A stretch of 64,000 nt of DNA from Pseudanabaena minima (GTDB lineage: Bacteria; Cyanobacteriota; Cyanobacteriia; Pseudanabaenales; Pseudanabaenaceae), in assembly GCF_051131155.1 (NCBI RefSeq), contig NZ_CP159508.1, forward strand, positions 2,170,001 through 2,234,000, read 5' to 3'. This document shows positions 33,731 to 41,743 of this stretch, piece by piece. The number at the start of each line of letters is the position of its first letter. The first letter of the stretch is position 1. The notes beneath the pieces were generated by a model, which was not told where the DNA came from, did no database searches, and saw only the letters and a program-made list of their open reading frames with translations. Position numbers and translations under genes: made by a program.

Positions 33731-33738
33731 CAAAATAA
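33731..33738. repeat. Target-site duplication of IS66 element, right copy
   Basis: CAAAATAA, the exact partner of 32303-32310. Confidence 0.92.
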
Positions 33739-33868
33739 TTAGCGCGTTAGTAATTCATTCAGCCATATCGGCGATCGTATTTACAGGTAGTGGGATCACG
33801 CAAGCAATACTTTGTAAGTTTGCTGTAAAATTGGGGTTAAGCATTGGTGCATTTGCAATCCTTAAATC

Positions 33869-34288
33869 ATGTCTGCTAAAGATATTTATCACGATGTTGT
33901 CAAAACTGCTTTGCAAAAGGATGGTTGGCAGATTACAGATGATCCTCTGATTCTGACATTTATCCCCAAGCGTCAATTGAAAATTGATTTAGGTGCAGAA
34001 CGTTTGATTGGTGCTAAAAAAGAAAATCAATATATTGCCGTTGAAATCAAGACGTTTCTTGCTCCTTCTTCGCTTTCTGAATTTCATGCTGCTCTGGGAC
34101 AGTTTCTTAACTATCGACTAGCTCTAAGGCTAAAACAGCCTGATCGACAATTGTTTCTGGCTATTCCAAAGGAAGTTCATCAGAGCTTTTTTGCAGAAGA
34201 ATTTACGCTGCTCAGCATTTCTGAATACAATCTCAAAATCATGGTTTTTGATGTTCAACGCGAGGAAATTTTACAATGGATAAATTAA
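33869..34288 (+). CDS. xisH: XisH-family protein
   Basis: 139 residues, starting MSAKDIYHDVVKTALQKDGW, with the nuclease-like motif KIDLGAERLIGAKKENQYIAVEIKTF, where the Asp and the ExK pair match a PD-(D/E)XK fold. In Anabaena, XisH and XisI are needed for excision of the fdxN element together with the XisF recombinase. Orphan xisH-xisI pairs without XisF are widespread in cyanobacteria and their role there is unknown. It overlaps xisI by 13 bases. Confidence 0.92.
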   Translation: MSAKDIYHDVVKTALQKDGWQITDDPLILTFIPKRQLKIDLGAERLIGAKKENQYIAVEIKTFLAPSSLSEFHAALGQFLNYRLALRLKQPDRQLFLAIPKEVHQSFFAEEFTLLSISEYNLKIMVFDVQREEILQWIN

Positions 34289-34611
34289 CTCTCTATCGTC
34301 AACATATTCAATCCATCTTAACTTATCACTGTCAAATCGATCCTGTTGGTGAAGCGATGGAAACCTATACTGTGTTTGACACAAGAGGCGATCATTATCA
34401 AGTGGTTAGTGTGGGATGGGAAGATGGCTTTCGGATGTATGGCTGTTTAATTCATGTGGATATTAAAGATGGAAAAATTTGGATTCAATATGATGGAACC
34501 GAGTATTCGGTTGCCAATGAACTAATTGATCTCGGTGTGCCTAAGCAAGATATTGTCTTAGCTTATCACGCGCCCTATGCCAGAAAGTACACAGAGTTTG
34601 CTGTGAGCTAG
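34276..34611 (+). CDS. xisI: XisI-family protein
   Basis: 111 residues. Family features are YRQHIQSILTYH, VFDTRGDHYQVVSVGWED, IHVDIKDGKIWIQYDGTE and the closing VLAYHAPYARKYTEFA. It is the constant partner of XisH. The gene ends directly beside the remnant of a DUF5615-type toxin on the other strand, and the last 50 bases overlap the degenerate tail of that remnant. Confidence 0.93.
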   Translation: MDKLTLYRQHIQSILTYHCQIDPVGEAMETYTVFDTRGDHYQVVSVGWEDGFRMYGCLIHVDIKDGKIWIQYDGTEYSVANELIDLGVPKQDIVLAYHAPYARKYTEFAVS

Positions 34612-34698
34612 CAATAACACAAACACAACTTCATAACCTAATTCCAAAAGCCATGTTGATAAAGCGCCACTAGCATTGACATCAAGTAGAAATCTCAT
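34558..34698 (-). pseudogene. Truncated DUF5615 (PIN-like) toxin remnant
   Basis: An ATG at 34696-34698, three bases after the DUF433 stop, opens a frame reading MRFLLDVNASGALSTWLLEL then GYEVVFV. This matches the first 27 residues of DUF5615 PIN-like toxins, with the first catalytic aspartate. After that the frame continues as the antisense of the end of xisI and stops at 34558-34560, giving 46 residues. The rest of the toxin is missing. Confidence 0.72.
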
Positions 34699-34701
34699 TC
34701 T

Positions 34702-34941
34702 TTAGGATGCTACCACTCGATCAAATACTTCTTCATGGGTAACAAGACGCTGTGCATAAAGTAAAGCCGCGTATATGTCAGCTATTTCTAGCTCTGGGTA
34801 ATCCTCTAGAATTTCTTGGATACTTGCTCTTTTTGCCAGAAGTTCTAATATCATGGCAACTAAAATCCGCAAACCCCGAATGATGGGCTTACCACATAGA
34901 ACTTCTCTGCTAAATGTAATCCTTGAAAGTAGGTTTTCCAT
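34702..34941 (-). CDS. DUF433 family antitoxin
   Basis: 79 residues: SRITFSREVLCGKPIIRGLRI followed by VAMILELLAKRASIQEILEDYPELEIADIYAALLYA. This is the DUF433 pattern (GKPxIRGTRIxV), a small helical DNA-binding antitoxin of the VapB kind. DUF433 genes normally precede a DUF5615 toxin, and here only a truncated one remains. The antitoxin therefore seems to have outlived its partner. Confidence 0.85.
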   Translation of the reverse strand: MENLLSRITFSREVLCGKPIIRGLRILVAMILELLAKRASIQEILEDYPELEIADIYAALLYAQRLVTHEEVFDRVVAS

Positions 34942-35036
34942 ATTAAAATTATTTCAGTAAAATTTAGTTTGTAATGTAGCATTGTAGTTATTTTTACTCA
35001 TGGATAAGTTTGTATTTTACTGAGTACGGTGAATTA

Positions 35037-36788
35037 CTATCGAACGATTTTGTAAACACGCACACCAGTTCGTGCTTCCTCCTTAGTTAAATTAGTTTTA
35101 GTTCCAACAAGCATCCCTATTTCAGCAATTTCAATAGAGTGTCTTTCAGATTCCAATGACTCACACTCTTGCTCTTCAAAAACAACTGGAAGTTCAAAAG
35201 CTATCCTGTCTCCAATCCTAAGGTTTGATGCCTCTATTTGGATACCTAAAATCCCTCTTTCTGGAATAAAACGCTGAATTGTACCAATAAATTCATAATG
35301 GCTAGGTATGATCAGTATGCGTCCAACCTTATAGAATAAGTTTTTGACATCTTCATGTTCCCATCCATTTTGAATGAAACTTCTCGTTAAGCGATGTAAA
35401 TCCCATGTTGTAAGTAATCCAATATTTTGTTGTTCAGAAGCAACCAACATTTCTTGTCTAAAAGGTAAATCATTGTTTCGATCAAGAGGAGGAAGATGTC
35501 TCTGATGATTAACTATAGTTAAACCTTGGACATTAACGGTATTCCATTCCCTCATACGCAAAACAACATATTTTTGCACTGCTAGAGTGTCGTCATCCGA
35601 GGGGAATCCACTGATTCCTTTCACCTCAAGCACTAGGGTTATTTCATTGTCATGAATACGTAAATCTTCCCTGTTTTGTCTTTGAATCCCTTGAGACTCT
35701 AATTCTTGATCAATATCTTTAATTTGCTTGAATCCTAATATCATTAAGGTTGTTTTAATTGCTTGAACTAATGAATCTCCTGTTTCTGTAAGCAAATTAA
35801 ATAAATATGAGAAGTTGTTTTTCTGGCTTTCTATTTCCTGCTCTAATTCTGCAATTTTTAAACTTGTTTGCTCTCGGACTTCAACAATTTTTTGTTGAAA
35901 CTGATTAACTTGAGGCAAACAATATTTAACATCATTTACCCAACTCAAATATTCTTGTTCAGGGAACAATGCTGGTGCAAGATTAGGCAAGAGTTGAGTA
36001 ATTAACTTAGTAGTAAAATTTACTTTGTCTTTTAAATTTGGTAGGATTATAATCCATCCTTTCCTTTCTTCAGATGGGGTAATTATGCCAGCAATATCAA
36101 TCTCATACTTGTTTTTCAATAAGGATACCCAATTATTTGGGAACCACGAAGTTAATGAAAATGTGCAATTGTAAGTTGCTTGGTCTAAATACTCAGAGAG
36201 CAATGACGTAATTAACCAATCTTTAGGAAGTTCTTGAGAAAATCTGATTGAATCACCATGATCATTCGTGATTTTTCGTTCGGCTAGAACACCTATAACG
36301 CTAAGAAAGTTCCAATTGTTGTGGTATTCTTCCTGATCGATTTGAAGTCTTGAGTAGATGTCTTTATGTCCAAAACGATAACTTATAATCTCTAAGGCAT
36401 CTGCAAAGATTATAAATACCCCTCCCGTGGTTAAAATTCTATCAAAGTCAAATTGGATGCTTCGACTACATAGAGGTCTTGGGTTAACGTATCCTTGACT
36501 GTGGTTGATCCACCATTTATCAATTCCTCCTCCTATTTCTTCTGCAATAACTTGATAATTGTTATGTTTAGGCTCGTAGCACATATCAATAACTACGATA
36601 TCCTGCTCTTTATAATCTTGTGGAACTTGTAGATTGTTTTCCAAAGGAAAGAATCTATTTACCTTTGTAACCATGTAAGGATTTCCTAGACTAGCGGGAG
36701 ACACATTATATCCAAGTTTTTCTAAATCCTTAGTTGAATCTTCATGCATATCAACTAATAAGATTTTAGGATACTGGTATTTGAGCAT
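35037..36788 (-). CDS. Unknown protein with nuclease-like core and EF-Tu-domain-2-like barrel
   Basis: 583 residues, not recognised as a whole. Residues 1-130 look like a Rossmann or receiver-type fold (KILLVDMHED, then DIVVIDMCYEP and GGVFIIFAD). Residues 131-290 are unassigned. A coiled coil spans about 295-325. Residues 335-395 resemble a restriction-endonuclease fold: ILGFKQIKDID, then REDLRI (Asp375) and TLVLEVKG (Glu388 and Lys390). The C-terminal 90 residues (FIGTIQRFIPERGILGIQI to GVRVYKIV) look like the beta barrel of EF-Tu domain 2. Nuclease activity and a defence role are inferences only. Three ACTATAG motifs lie upstream. Confidence 0.7.
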   Translation of the reverse strand: MLKYQYPKILLVDMHEDSTKDLEKLGYNVSPASLGNPYMVTKVNRFFPLENNLQVPQDYKEQDIVVIDMCYEPKHNNYQVIAEEIGGGIDKWWINHSQGYVNPRPLCSRSIQFDFDRILTTGGVFIIFADALEIISYRFGHKDIYSRLQIDQEEYHNNWNFLSVIGVLAERKITNDHGDSIRFSQELPKDWLITSLLSEYLDQATYNCTFSLTSWFPNNWVSLLKNKYEIDIAGIITPSEERKGWIIILPNLKDKVNFTTKLITQLLPNLAPALFPEQEYLSWVNDVKYCLPQVNQFQQKIVEVREQTSLKIAELEQEIESQKNNFSYLFNLLTETGDSLVQAIKTTLMILGFKQIKDIDQELESQGIQRQNREDLRIHDNEITLVLEVKGISGFPSDDDTLAVQKYVVLRMREWNTVNVQGLTIVNHQRHLPPLDRNNDLPFRQEMLVASEQQNIGLLTTWDLHRLTRSFIQNGWEHEDVKNLFYKVGRILIIPSHYEFIGTIQRFIPERGILGIQIEASNLRIGDRIAFELPVVFEEQECESLESERHSIEIAEIGMLVGTKTNLTKEEARTGVRVYKIVR

Positions 36789-36834
36789 ATTATCTATCTA
36801 TAAACCGTAAGTTATACATAATAGCACTGTCTAA

Positions 36835-36903
36835 ACTTACTATAGAAGTCACTATAGAAGAAATAGCCTGATTGTCAAGTTTTAGTCTGTTTCTACTATA
36901 GTG
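36835..36903 (-). promoter_or_regulatory. Repeated ACTATAG motifs upstream of the 583-residue gene
   Basis: ACTATAG occurs at about 36838, 36851 and 36895, the last two forming an inverted repeat (36850-36863 against 36890-36903, 13 of 14 complementary). The placement 60-115 bases before the ATG of the minus-strand gene suggests an operator or promoter region; no partner regulator is known. Confidence 0.4.
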
Positions 36904-36943
36904 AAAACTAAGCAATAAAAACTGAGCTAACTTGCTTAGGGGG

Positions 36944-39004
36944 TTAGAACAACCGCGAAGTTAGTAGTAAAAGCGATAAACCTAGTAGAACTAGAATCGA
37001 ACTGCCGATGTTGTTCCAGAATTGATGATAGCTGGTTAGAGAAGCGCGTTGCTTGGGGCGATCCTCCATGATTGGTTGTAACGTCGATAGATCAATGATT
37101 GGGAACTTGCCCCGTCGAAACCAACCTGTCGCAATTACCGAGCGATCGCATAACATTTCTAGATTTTTAATCGTACTAGAAGGATCGATAATCCATTGAC
37201 GGAAGTTGGGAATATAGTTGATGAAGGCTAAGCCACCTTGATCCTCTAGGCGTAGCATATAACCAATGTAAAAATCATCAGTACCATAGCCGAGCAATTC
37301 ACCAGGGATTTGGACAGGAGTACCTTGGACGTAACTGGCATAGGGATCGATCAAGAGGCTCACGAGATCAGTATCAGCCACTTTCCGAAAGTCAGGATAG
37401 CGTAAACTACCCTGAAACATAAAACCCAGACCCAAGCCAATTAGCAACAAACTTAGTAATAACCATCGGTTGTAAAGTTGCGAGAAAAGCATAGCGATGA
37501 TTATCGCGATCGCTACACCAACAACGGGCGAAATTTGAATTAGCAAATCGCGCCAAAAGTTTTGATATAAAGCTTTTTTATTGAGTTTTTTCTCTTCTTT
37601 TAAAAGTTCCGCAAAATCATATTCAGTTAACAGCCCCAATTGTTTGGAATATCCCGATAGAAACTTCAAACGCTTCCCAACTAAGGGATGAGTGGAATGA
37701 ATTTCTAGCCAACGCCGCCAAGGATTGAATAGTTCCCAAAGAAATACGCGATAGGGATCTTGATCGGTTTGTCCGACATGGGCAATTTCCATTGCTAGCC
37801 CGATCGCAGTCATGGTTTGGCGATCGCAAATACCGATGGCTCTAGTCGATTCCAATAGACGATTGGTGGGCATGGCAGGCTGATTGTAGGGCAACATTTG
37901 TCGTGCCATCTTTGGCAATGCACGGGCTAGGGCATTGGGGTTGCCTGTAATTTCTGCGGCAAAGCGATCGCTGACGATCGTACTCGCATGGGAGAGCCAA
38001 ATCAACAAATAATTGCTGAGGGAATAGAGAACATTGGCAAGGGTTGCAACAACTTGCCAGATCTGTTTGGCACTTTTAGCGCGATAACTTTGACGACTGA
38101 GTAACACATAAACGTAATAAAGGACTTGAACAGGAGCAGAAACAAAGGTCAAAACCGCAAAGCTCTTGTTCTGAATCCTTCCTAATTGATAGGCATAGAC
38201 TGCCGCAATTTCATCATCATCTAGACATTCAAATAATCCTCGACTGACGACAATTCTTGCTGAGTTGGAGATTACGCCATAGATAAAAGCCACAGGCGCA
38301 TCATCTTCAATCCATCCCAATCGCGGCACAAATATATTGTACTTTTCACAAAAATTCTCAATGATTTCTACAGCCTCAGGACTCTTTTCATCCAAATCGG
38401 CAAGGGTAATCCACTGAATGCGGTGATATTGCTTTTGGGTAATGTCGATGATCCAAGGCGACATAAAAAACAGCAAAATGCTAAATACTACTGACACAAT
38501 TGCCGTTGTGTATACCCAAGCTTCCGAAAAGTAATCGGTAAAAAGCCGCGAAATTCCAAAGCTGATTAAAAATTGCAAGCCGATGATCGCACAAACCGTC
38601 AGAATGATCGCGGCAATCAGAAAATATGTATAGCGAGAGGGAAGCGATAAGGTAACGTTTTTTTTGCGATAGCGGCGAGGATCGGACTTGATTACCGAAG
38701 CGACATCTTCATTGCGCTTGATGCGATCATCTGTTGGTGCGTCAAGCAAGCCCCGAAGTGTAATTAAGGATTTTTGCGCCCATTTTTGTAATTGTGGATC
38801 AGAAGATGATGCTAATTTTTCACAAATAGCGATCGCTTTATCAGCACGACCTGTTTTTTTGTACGCTGAAACTAGCCAAATCTGCGCTTGCACATAGTCT
38901 TTGGAGGTCTGATCATTACTCTCTTGGCCATATTCAGTCAAGATGGCGATCGCCTCAGTATAGTGCTTTCTTAGCAACGCTTCTTTGCCAGCTTTTAGTG
39001 ACAT
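36944..39004 (-). CDS. M48-like membrane protein with inactivated zinc motif
   Basis: 686 residues. N-terminal TPR-like helices (1-110), two membrane helices (about 128-150 and 165-185), then an M48 metallopeptidase-like domain. At the HExxH site the sequence is VYAYQLGRIQNKSF, so both histidines and the catalytic glutamate are Tyr272, Gln273 and Arg276. The downstream block SDRFAAEITGNPNALARAL, which holds the third ligand in the family, is intact. Two more hydrophobic pairs and a final membrane helix follow. It is best read as a pseudo-protease with a binding or scaffold role. It is divergent from pcyA. Confidence 0.82.
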   Translation of the reverse strand: MSLKAGKEALLRKHYTEAIAILTEYGQESNDQTSKDYVQAQIWLVSAYKKTGRADKAIAICEKLASSSDPQLQKWAQKSLITLRGLLDAPTDDRIKRNEDVASVIKSDPRRYRKKNVTLSLPSRYTYFLIAAIILTVCAIIGLQFLISFGISRLFTDYFSEAWVYTTAIVSVVFSILLFFMSPWIIDITQKQYHRIQWITLADLDEKSPEAVEIIENFCEKYNIFVPRLGWIEDDAPVAFIYGVISNSARIVVSRGLFECLDDDEIAAVYAYQLGRIQNKSFAVLTFVSAPVQVLYYVYVLLSRQSYRAKSAKQIWQVVATLANVLYSLSNYLLIWLSHASTIVSDRFAAEITGNPNALARALPKMARQMLPYNQPAMPTNRLLESTRAIGICDRQTMTAIGLAMEIAHVGQTDQDPYRVFLWELFNPWRRWLEIHSTHPLVGKRLKFLSGYSKQLGLLTEYDFAELLKEEKKLNKKALYQNFWRDLLIQISPVVGVAIAIIIAMLFSQLYNRWLLLSLLLIGLGLGFMFQGSLRYPDFRKVADTDLVSLLIDPYASYVQGTPVQIPGELLGYGTDDFYIGYMLRLEDQGGLAFINYIPNFRQWIIDPSSTIKNLEMLCDRSVIATGWFRRGKFPIIDLSTLQPIMEDRPKQRASLTSYHQFWNNIGSSILVLLGLSLLLLTSRLF

Positions 39005-39066
39005 CGTTTCGCCTCAATCTCACAACGTTAGAACTTATTTTGACACTTACCGCACGAAATATTTTT

Positions 39067-39093
39067 AAAAAACTTTGCTTCGCAAAGCTTTTT
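39067..39093. repeat. Hairpin in the pcyA/M48-like divergent region
   Basis: 12-bp arms with one mismatch around TTC (AAAAAACTTTGC and GCAAAGCTTTTT). It lies upstream of both divergent genes, so it is not placed as a terminator for either. Confidence 0.5.
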
Positions 39094-39155
39094 AATTCTT
39101 GTAGAGTTTTGACAATCACCGTTCTATACTCAAATAGAAACGTATATCGAAGTTT

Positions 39156-39887
39156 ATGTCAGCATCACTGCGAAATCGCCAACATCCTTTAATTTGTCAG
39201 TTAGCAGACTGCATCGAACAAGTATGGCAAACCAATCTAGATCTGTCGCCCTATAGCGTCCCAGAGGGACTTGGCTATATTGAAGGACATCTAGAAGGCG
39301 AGAAGCTGGTGATTGAAAATCTTTGTTATCAAGCGCCCCAATTCCGTAAGCTGCATCTTGAACTGGCTCAAGTTGGTAACGGACTGGATATTTTGCATTG
39401 CGTAATGTTTCCTAATCCTGAATATGCTTTGCCCATCTTCGGAGCCGATATTGTCGGCGGACGTGGAGGTGCAGTTAGTGCAGCGATCGCCGATCTCTCA
39501 CCAGTAAATGCCGAGCGATCGCTACCTATTAAATATAGTCAAGCTTTGTCAGTACTGCCCGATCTCAACTTTGCACAGCCCCGTGCTTTACCAGAATGGG
39601 CGGATATTTTCTCGGAATTTTGTTTATTTGTGCGCCCAATGGGTGAACTGGAAGAACATGCCTTTTTGCAACGGGTGCGTGACTTTTTGACTATTCATTG
39701 CCAAATTGCTAGTGTGACTAAACCTTTGACTTCGGAGCTTGAAGTTGCCAACGCGATCGCAGGTCAGCAATATTACTGCGAAAAACAACAACAAAATGAC
39801 AAAACCCGTCGCGTACTCGAAAAATCCTTTGGTGCAGAATGGGCGGATCGCTACATGACCACCATGTTGTTTGATTCTGTTGCATAA
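39156..39887 (+). CDS. pcyA: Phycocyanobilin:ferredoxin oxidoreductase
   Basis: 243 residues. PcyA reduces biliverdin by four electrons from ferredoxin to phycocyanobilin, the pigment of phycobilisomes and Cph1-type phytochromes. The catalytic residues fall where expected: Glu69, His81 and Asp98 have exactly the spacing of Glu76, His88 and Asp105 of the Synechocystis enzyme, in LHLEL, ILHCVMFPNP and FGADIVGG. It is convergent with a phycobiliprotein-like gene across a terminator. Confidence 0.96.
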   Translation: MSASLRNRQHPLICQLADCIEQVWQTNLDLSPYSVPEGLGYIEGHLEGEKLVIENLCYQAPQFRKLHLELAQVGNGLDILHCVMFPNPEYALPIFGADIVGGRGGAVSAAIADLSPVNAERSLPIKYSQALSVLPDLNFAQPRALPEWADIFSEFCLFVRPMGELEEHAFLQRVRDFLTIHCQIASVTKPLTSELEVANAIAGQQYYCEKQQQNDKTRRVLEKSFGAEWADRYMTTMLFDSVA

Positions 39888-39923
39888 TGTTTTGCCGTGT
39901 CAAGTACGGCAAAACATTATGCA
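39881..39923. terminator. Bidirectional terminator between pcyA and the phycobiliprotein-like gene
   Basis: Perfect 18-bp arms (39881-39898, 39906-39923) with a 7-base loop. The arms include the stop codons of both convergent genes, each reading GCA TAA. Confidence 0.75.
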
Positions 39924-40498
39924 AATAGTTTTAACTGCTCGATCAGACAATCAAAATATTGATCTAGTTCAGATTTTTGTGACAGTTCCAGTTGTTTTAA
40001 ACTTGCTGTTTTAATCCCCTCTAAACCAACAACCATCGCATCTAAAGGCACTTGCAACTCCTGATATAGCAAGTTCATATATTGCAAACCCTCTGCACTT
40101 AGATAGTCGGTACGTTGTCCCACAATGCCGTAAGTAATGCATCGTAAAAAATGCCAAAAATCGCGCCAGCAAGCATTGGCTCTTTCGGGAGGATATAGTC
40201 CTCCACCTTCTTGAGTAATATTCGGAAATACTTGCAAAACCTCCGCTCTAGCTTCATCGATGATCGCATTGACGCGATCGCGGAGTAATTTTACAACAGG
40301 AACATTTTTGGCGATCGCAGGCTCAAGCTCTTGAATTTGTTGTAAATCTGCATCCGTAAGATAACGGCTTTGAGCATCGGCTGTTTGCAAACACTGAATT
40401 ATCTCAATAGAACAAGTATCTTGCCAAGTTACAAAACTTACGATTCGCGATTTTTTAATCAGTTCGAGAACTTTATCACTCAGTTGAAATTGGGACAT
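39917..40498 (-). CDS. Phycobiliprotein-like (globin-fold) protein
   Basis: 193 residues of the phycobilisome-protein superfamily. The region ERANACWRDFWHFLRCITYGIVG matches the bilin-binding helix of phycocyanin and allophycocyanin (consensus ACLRDxxxxLRYxxY), with Cys110 at the position of the chromophore-bearing cysteine 84. The remainder is diverged and 15-30 residues longer than a normal subunit. It may be a bilin-carrying sensor or assembly protein. It lies between pcyA and an NblB-like gene, supporting a link to bilin metabolism. Confidence 0.78.
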   Translation of the reverse strand: MSQFQLSDKVLELIKKSRIVSFVTWQDTCSIEIIQCLQTADAQSRYLTDADLQQIQELEPAIAKNVPVVKLLRDRVNAIIDEARAEVLQVFPNITQEGGGLYPPERANACWRDFWHFLRCITYGIVGQRTDYLSAEGLQYMNLLYQELQVPLDAMVVGLEGIKTASLKQLELSQKSELDQYFDCLIEQLKLFA

Positions 40499-40558
40499 CG
40501 TTAAAAGGTTTAATAAATATATTGTTTATATTGTCATCCTACCGAAACATCTCACCCT

Positions 40559-41218
40559 ATGGATCTCACTCAAATCGAAACCGATCTCCAAAATTCCGAT
40601 TTTCAATATCGGTTGAAAGCGATCTCGGCTCTTAAAGATTATGCGGCTGATATAGCTGTTCCCCTCTTAACGAAACAGATAAAAGATCCAGAATTTTTAG
40701 TGCGAACTTTTGTAGCTAGAGAACTTGGTAGACAAAAAACATCGGAATCCTTTGCCGCGCTTTTGCAAATCATGCGCTATGACAACACGCCCAATGTTAG
40801 AGCAGAAGCGGCAAATTCTCTATCTCTATTTGATCGCATTTCTGCTTCTCATTTAGTGCAAGCCTTCATTACCGATGATCACTGGCTATTACGTCGCAGT
40901 ATTCTAGCCGCTTTAGTGGAAATAGAATGCCATGAAGAAGTCTTAGAAATTTGCAGCCTAGGTTTAGAAGGTGAAGATGCAACGGTCAAAGAAGCTTGTA
41001 TTGATGGTTTAGGAGCTTTGTCCAAAACACGGCAGTCTGAAGCAGCCCTAGCAAAACTCTTAAGCCTCAAAGATTCAGAATTGGAATATATTCGCGTCAG
41101 ACTTGCCTATGCCTTAATGCAGTTTGATACTCCTGAATCGAAGGAAGCTATATCTATGCTCAGACAAGATCATGATTATCGAGTAGTTGGTGCTGCAATG
41201 GAAAATCTACTTCCTTAA
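40559..41218 (+). CDS. HEAT-repeat protein, NblB/CpcE-like
   Basis: 219 residues, built almost wholly of HEAT-type helical repeats (YRLKAISALKDYAADIAVPLL, VRTFVARELGRQKTSESFAALL, VRAEAANSLSLFD and so on). The size and repeat pattern match NblB and the related phycobilin lyases CpcE/CpcF. NblB acts in phycobilisome breakdown in Synechococcus elongatus; homologues also bind bilins. The neighbourhood (pcyA and a phycobiliprotein-like gene) favours this over a generic HEAT protein. It is divergent from the phycobiliprotein-like gene with 60 bases between. Confidence 0.7.
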   Translation: MDLTQIETDLQNSDFQYRLKAISALKDYAADIAVPLLTKQIKDPEFLVRTFVARELGRQKTSESFAALLQIMRYDNTPNVRAEAANSLSLFDRISASHLVQAFITDDHWLLRRSILAALVEIECHEEVLEICSLGLEGEDATVKEACIDGLGALSKTRQSEAALAKLLSLKDSELEYIRVRLAYALMQFDTPESKEAISMLRQDHDYRVVGAAMENLLP

Positions 41219-41221
41219 AAT

Positions 41222-41303
41222 CACAAGATATTTCTCGAAAATGCTTCCTCACAACACTTTCAAGAAGTATCTTGGCTCGAATTTAAGCGCAAAGTGCTGT
41301 AAA
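41222..41303. repeat. Decayed family C repeat (reverse orientation)
   Basis: CAAGATATTTCTCGAAAATG and CACTTTCAAGAAGTATCTTG are degenerate forms of the arms at 55242-55298. The flank ATTTAAGCGCAAAGTGCTGTAA is the reverse complement, with one mismatch, of the flank at 62668-62690. It occupies most of the 282-base gap before the gene at 41501. Confidence 0.6.
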
Positions 41304-41500
41304 TGAATAAGCTGCACTTTGCTATTCATGCCTTTAGATATAGGTGAGTGTAGAAGGCTTGCATATACACTAATCTGACGATAAAGGCTATACTAAAAGT
41401 AGCTATATTTACAGAATTTAATATTGGGATCGCCAAAATTGTCCATAACAACTGGTAGCTCATACCAATGTTGTTCTGGTTAACATAACAGGAGGAGACC

Positions 41501-41707
41501 ATGTCTAATATCCCAACTGGCGGTCAAATGATTTGGAAGCTTGAAGATGGCGAACGTGTCTTACATTTACGCCACAATGCCGCCGAACAATGGCGACACT
41601 ATGAAGATTTCCCTGAATATGCAATGCAAGACCCTGTAGGATTTTCCAAAGGTATTGCCACTTTTGTCACATTACTAAAGAGAGATTGGGTAGCAATTAA
41701 GTCCTAA
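41501..41707 (+). CDS. Small conserved hypothetical protein
   Basis: 68 residues with a strong ribosome-binding site AGGAGGAGACC just before the ATG. The protein is soluble and rich in Trp, His and charged residues (WKLEDGERVLHLRHNAAEQWRHYEDFPEYAMQDPVG). I do not recognise a characterised family. The good translation signal and terminator behind it (41714-41740) make it a real gene. Confidence 0.75.
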   Translation: MSNIPTGGQMIWKLEDGERVLHLRHNAAEQWRHYEDFPEYAMQDPVGFSKGIATFVTLLKRDWVAIKS

Positions 41708-41713
41708 GACGTT

Positions 41714-41740
41714 AAAATGCGGTGCGTTGCACCGCATTTT
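41714..41740. terminator. Bidirectional terminator
   Basis: Perfect 12-bp arms (41714-41725, 41729-41740), loop GTT, flanked by A- and T-runs, between the convergent 68-residue gene and the SulP gene. Confidence 0.82.
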
Positions 41741-41743
41741 CGT

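Noticed and set aside
33755..33976. 73-codon minus-strand frame beside the IS66 element, as a gene broken by the insertion
   Set aside because: Rejoining the flanks across the CAAAATAA duplication does not extend a convincing protein; the insertion seems intergenic.
37623..37829. 68-codon minus-strand frame within the M48-like gene
   Set aside because: It is an out-of-frame shadow on the same strand as a 686-codon gene with clear domain structure.
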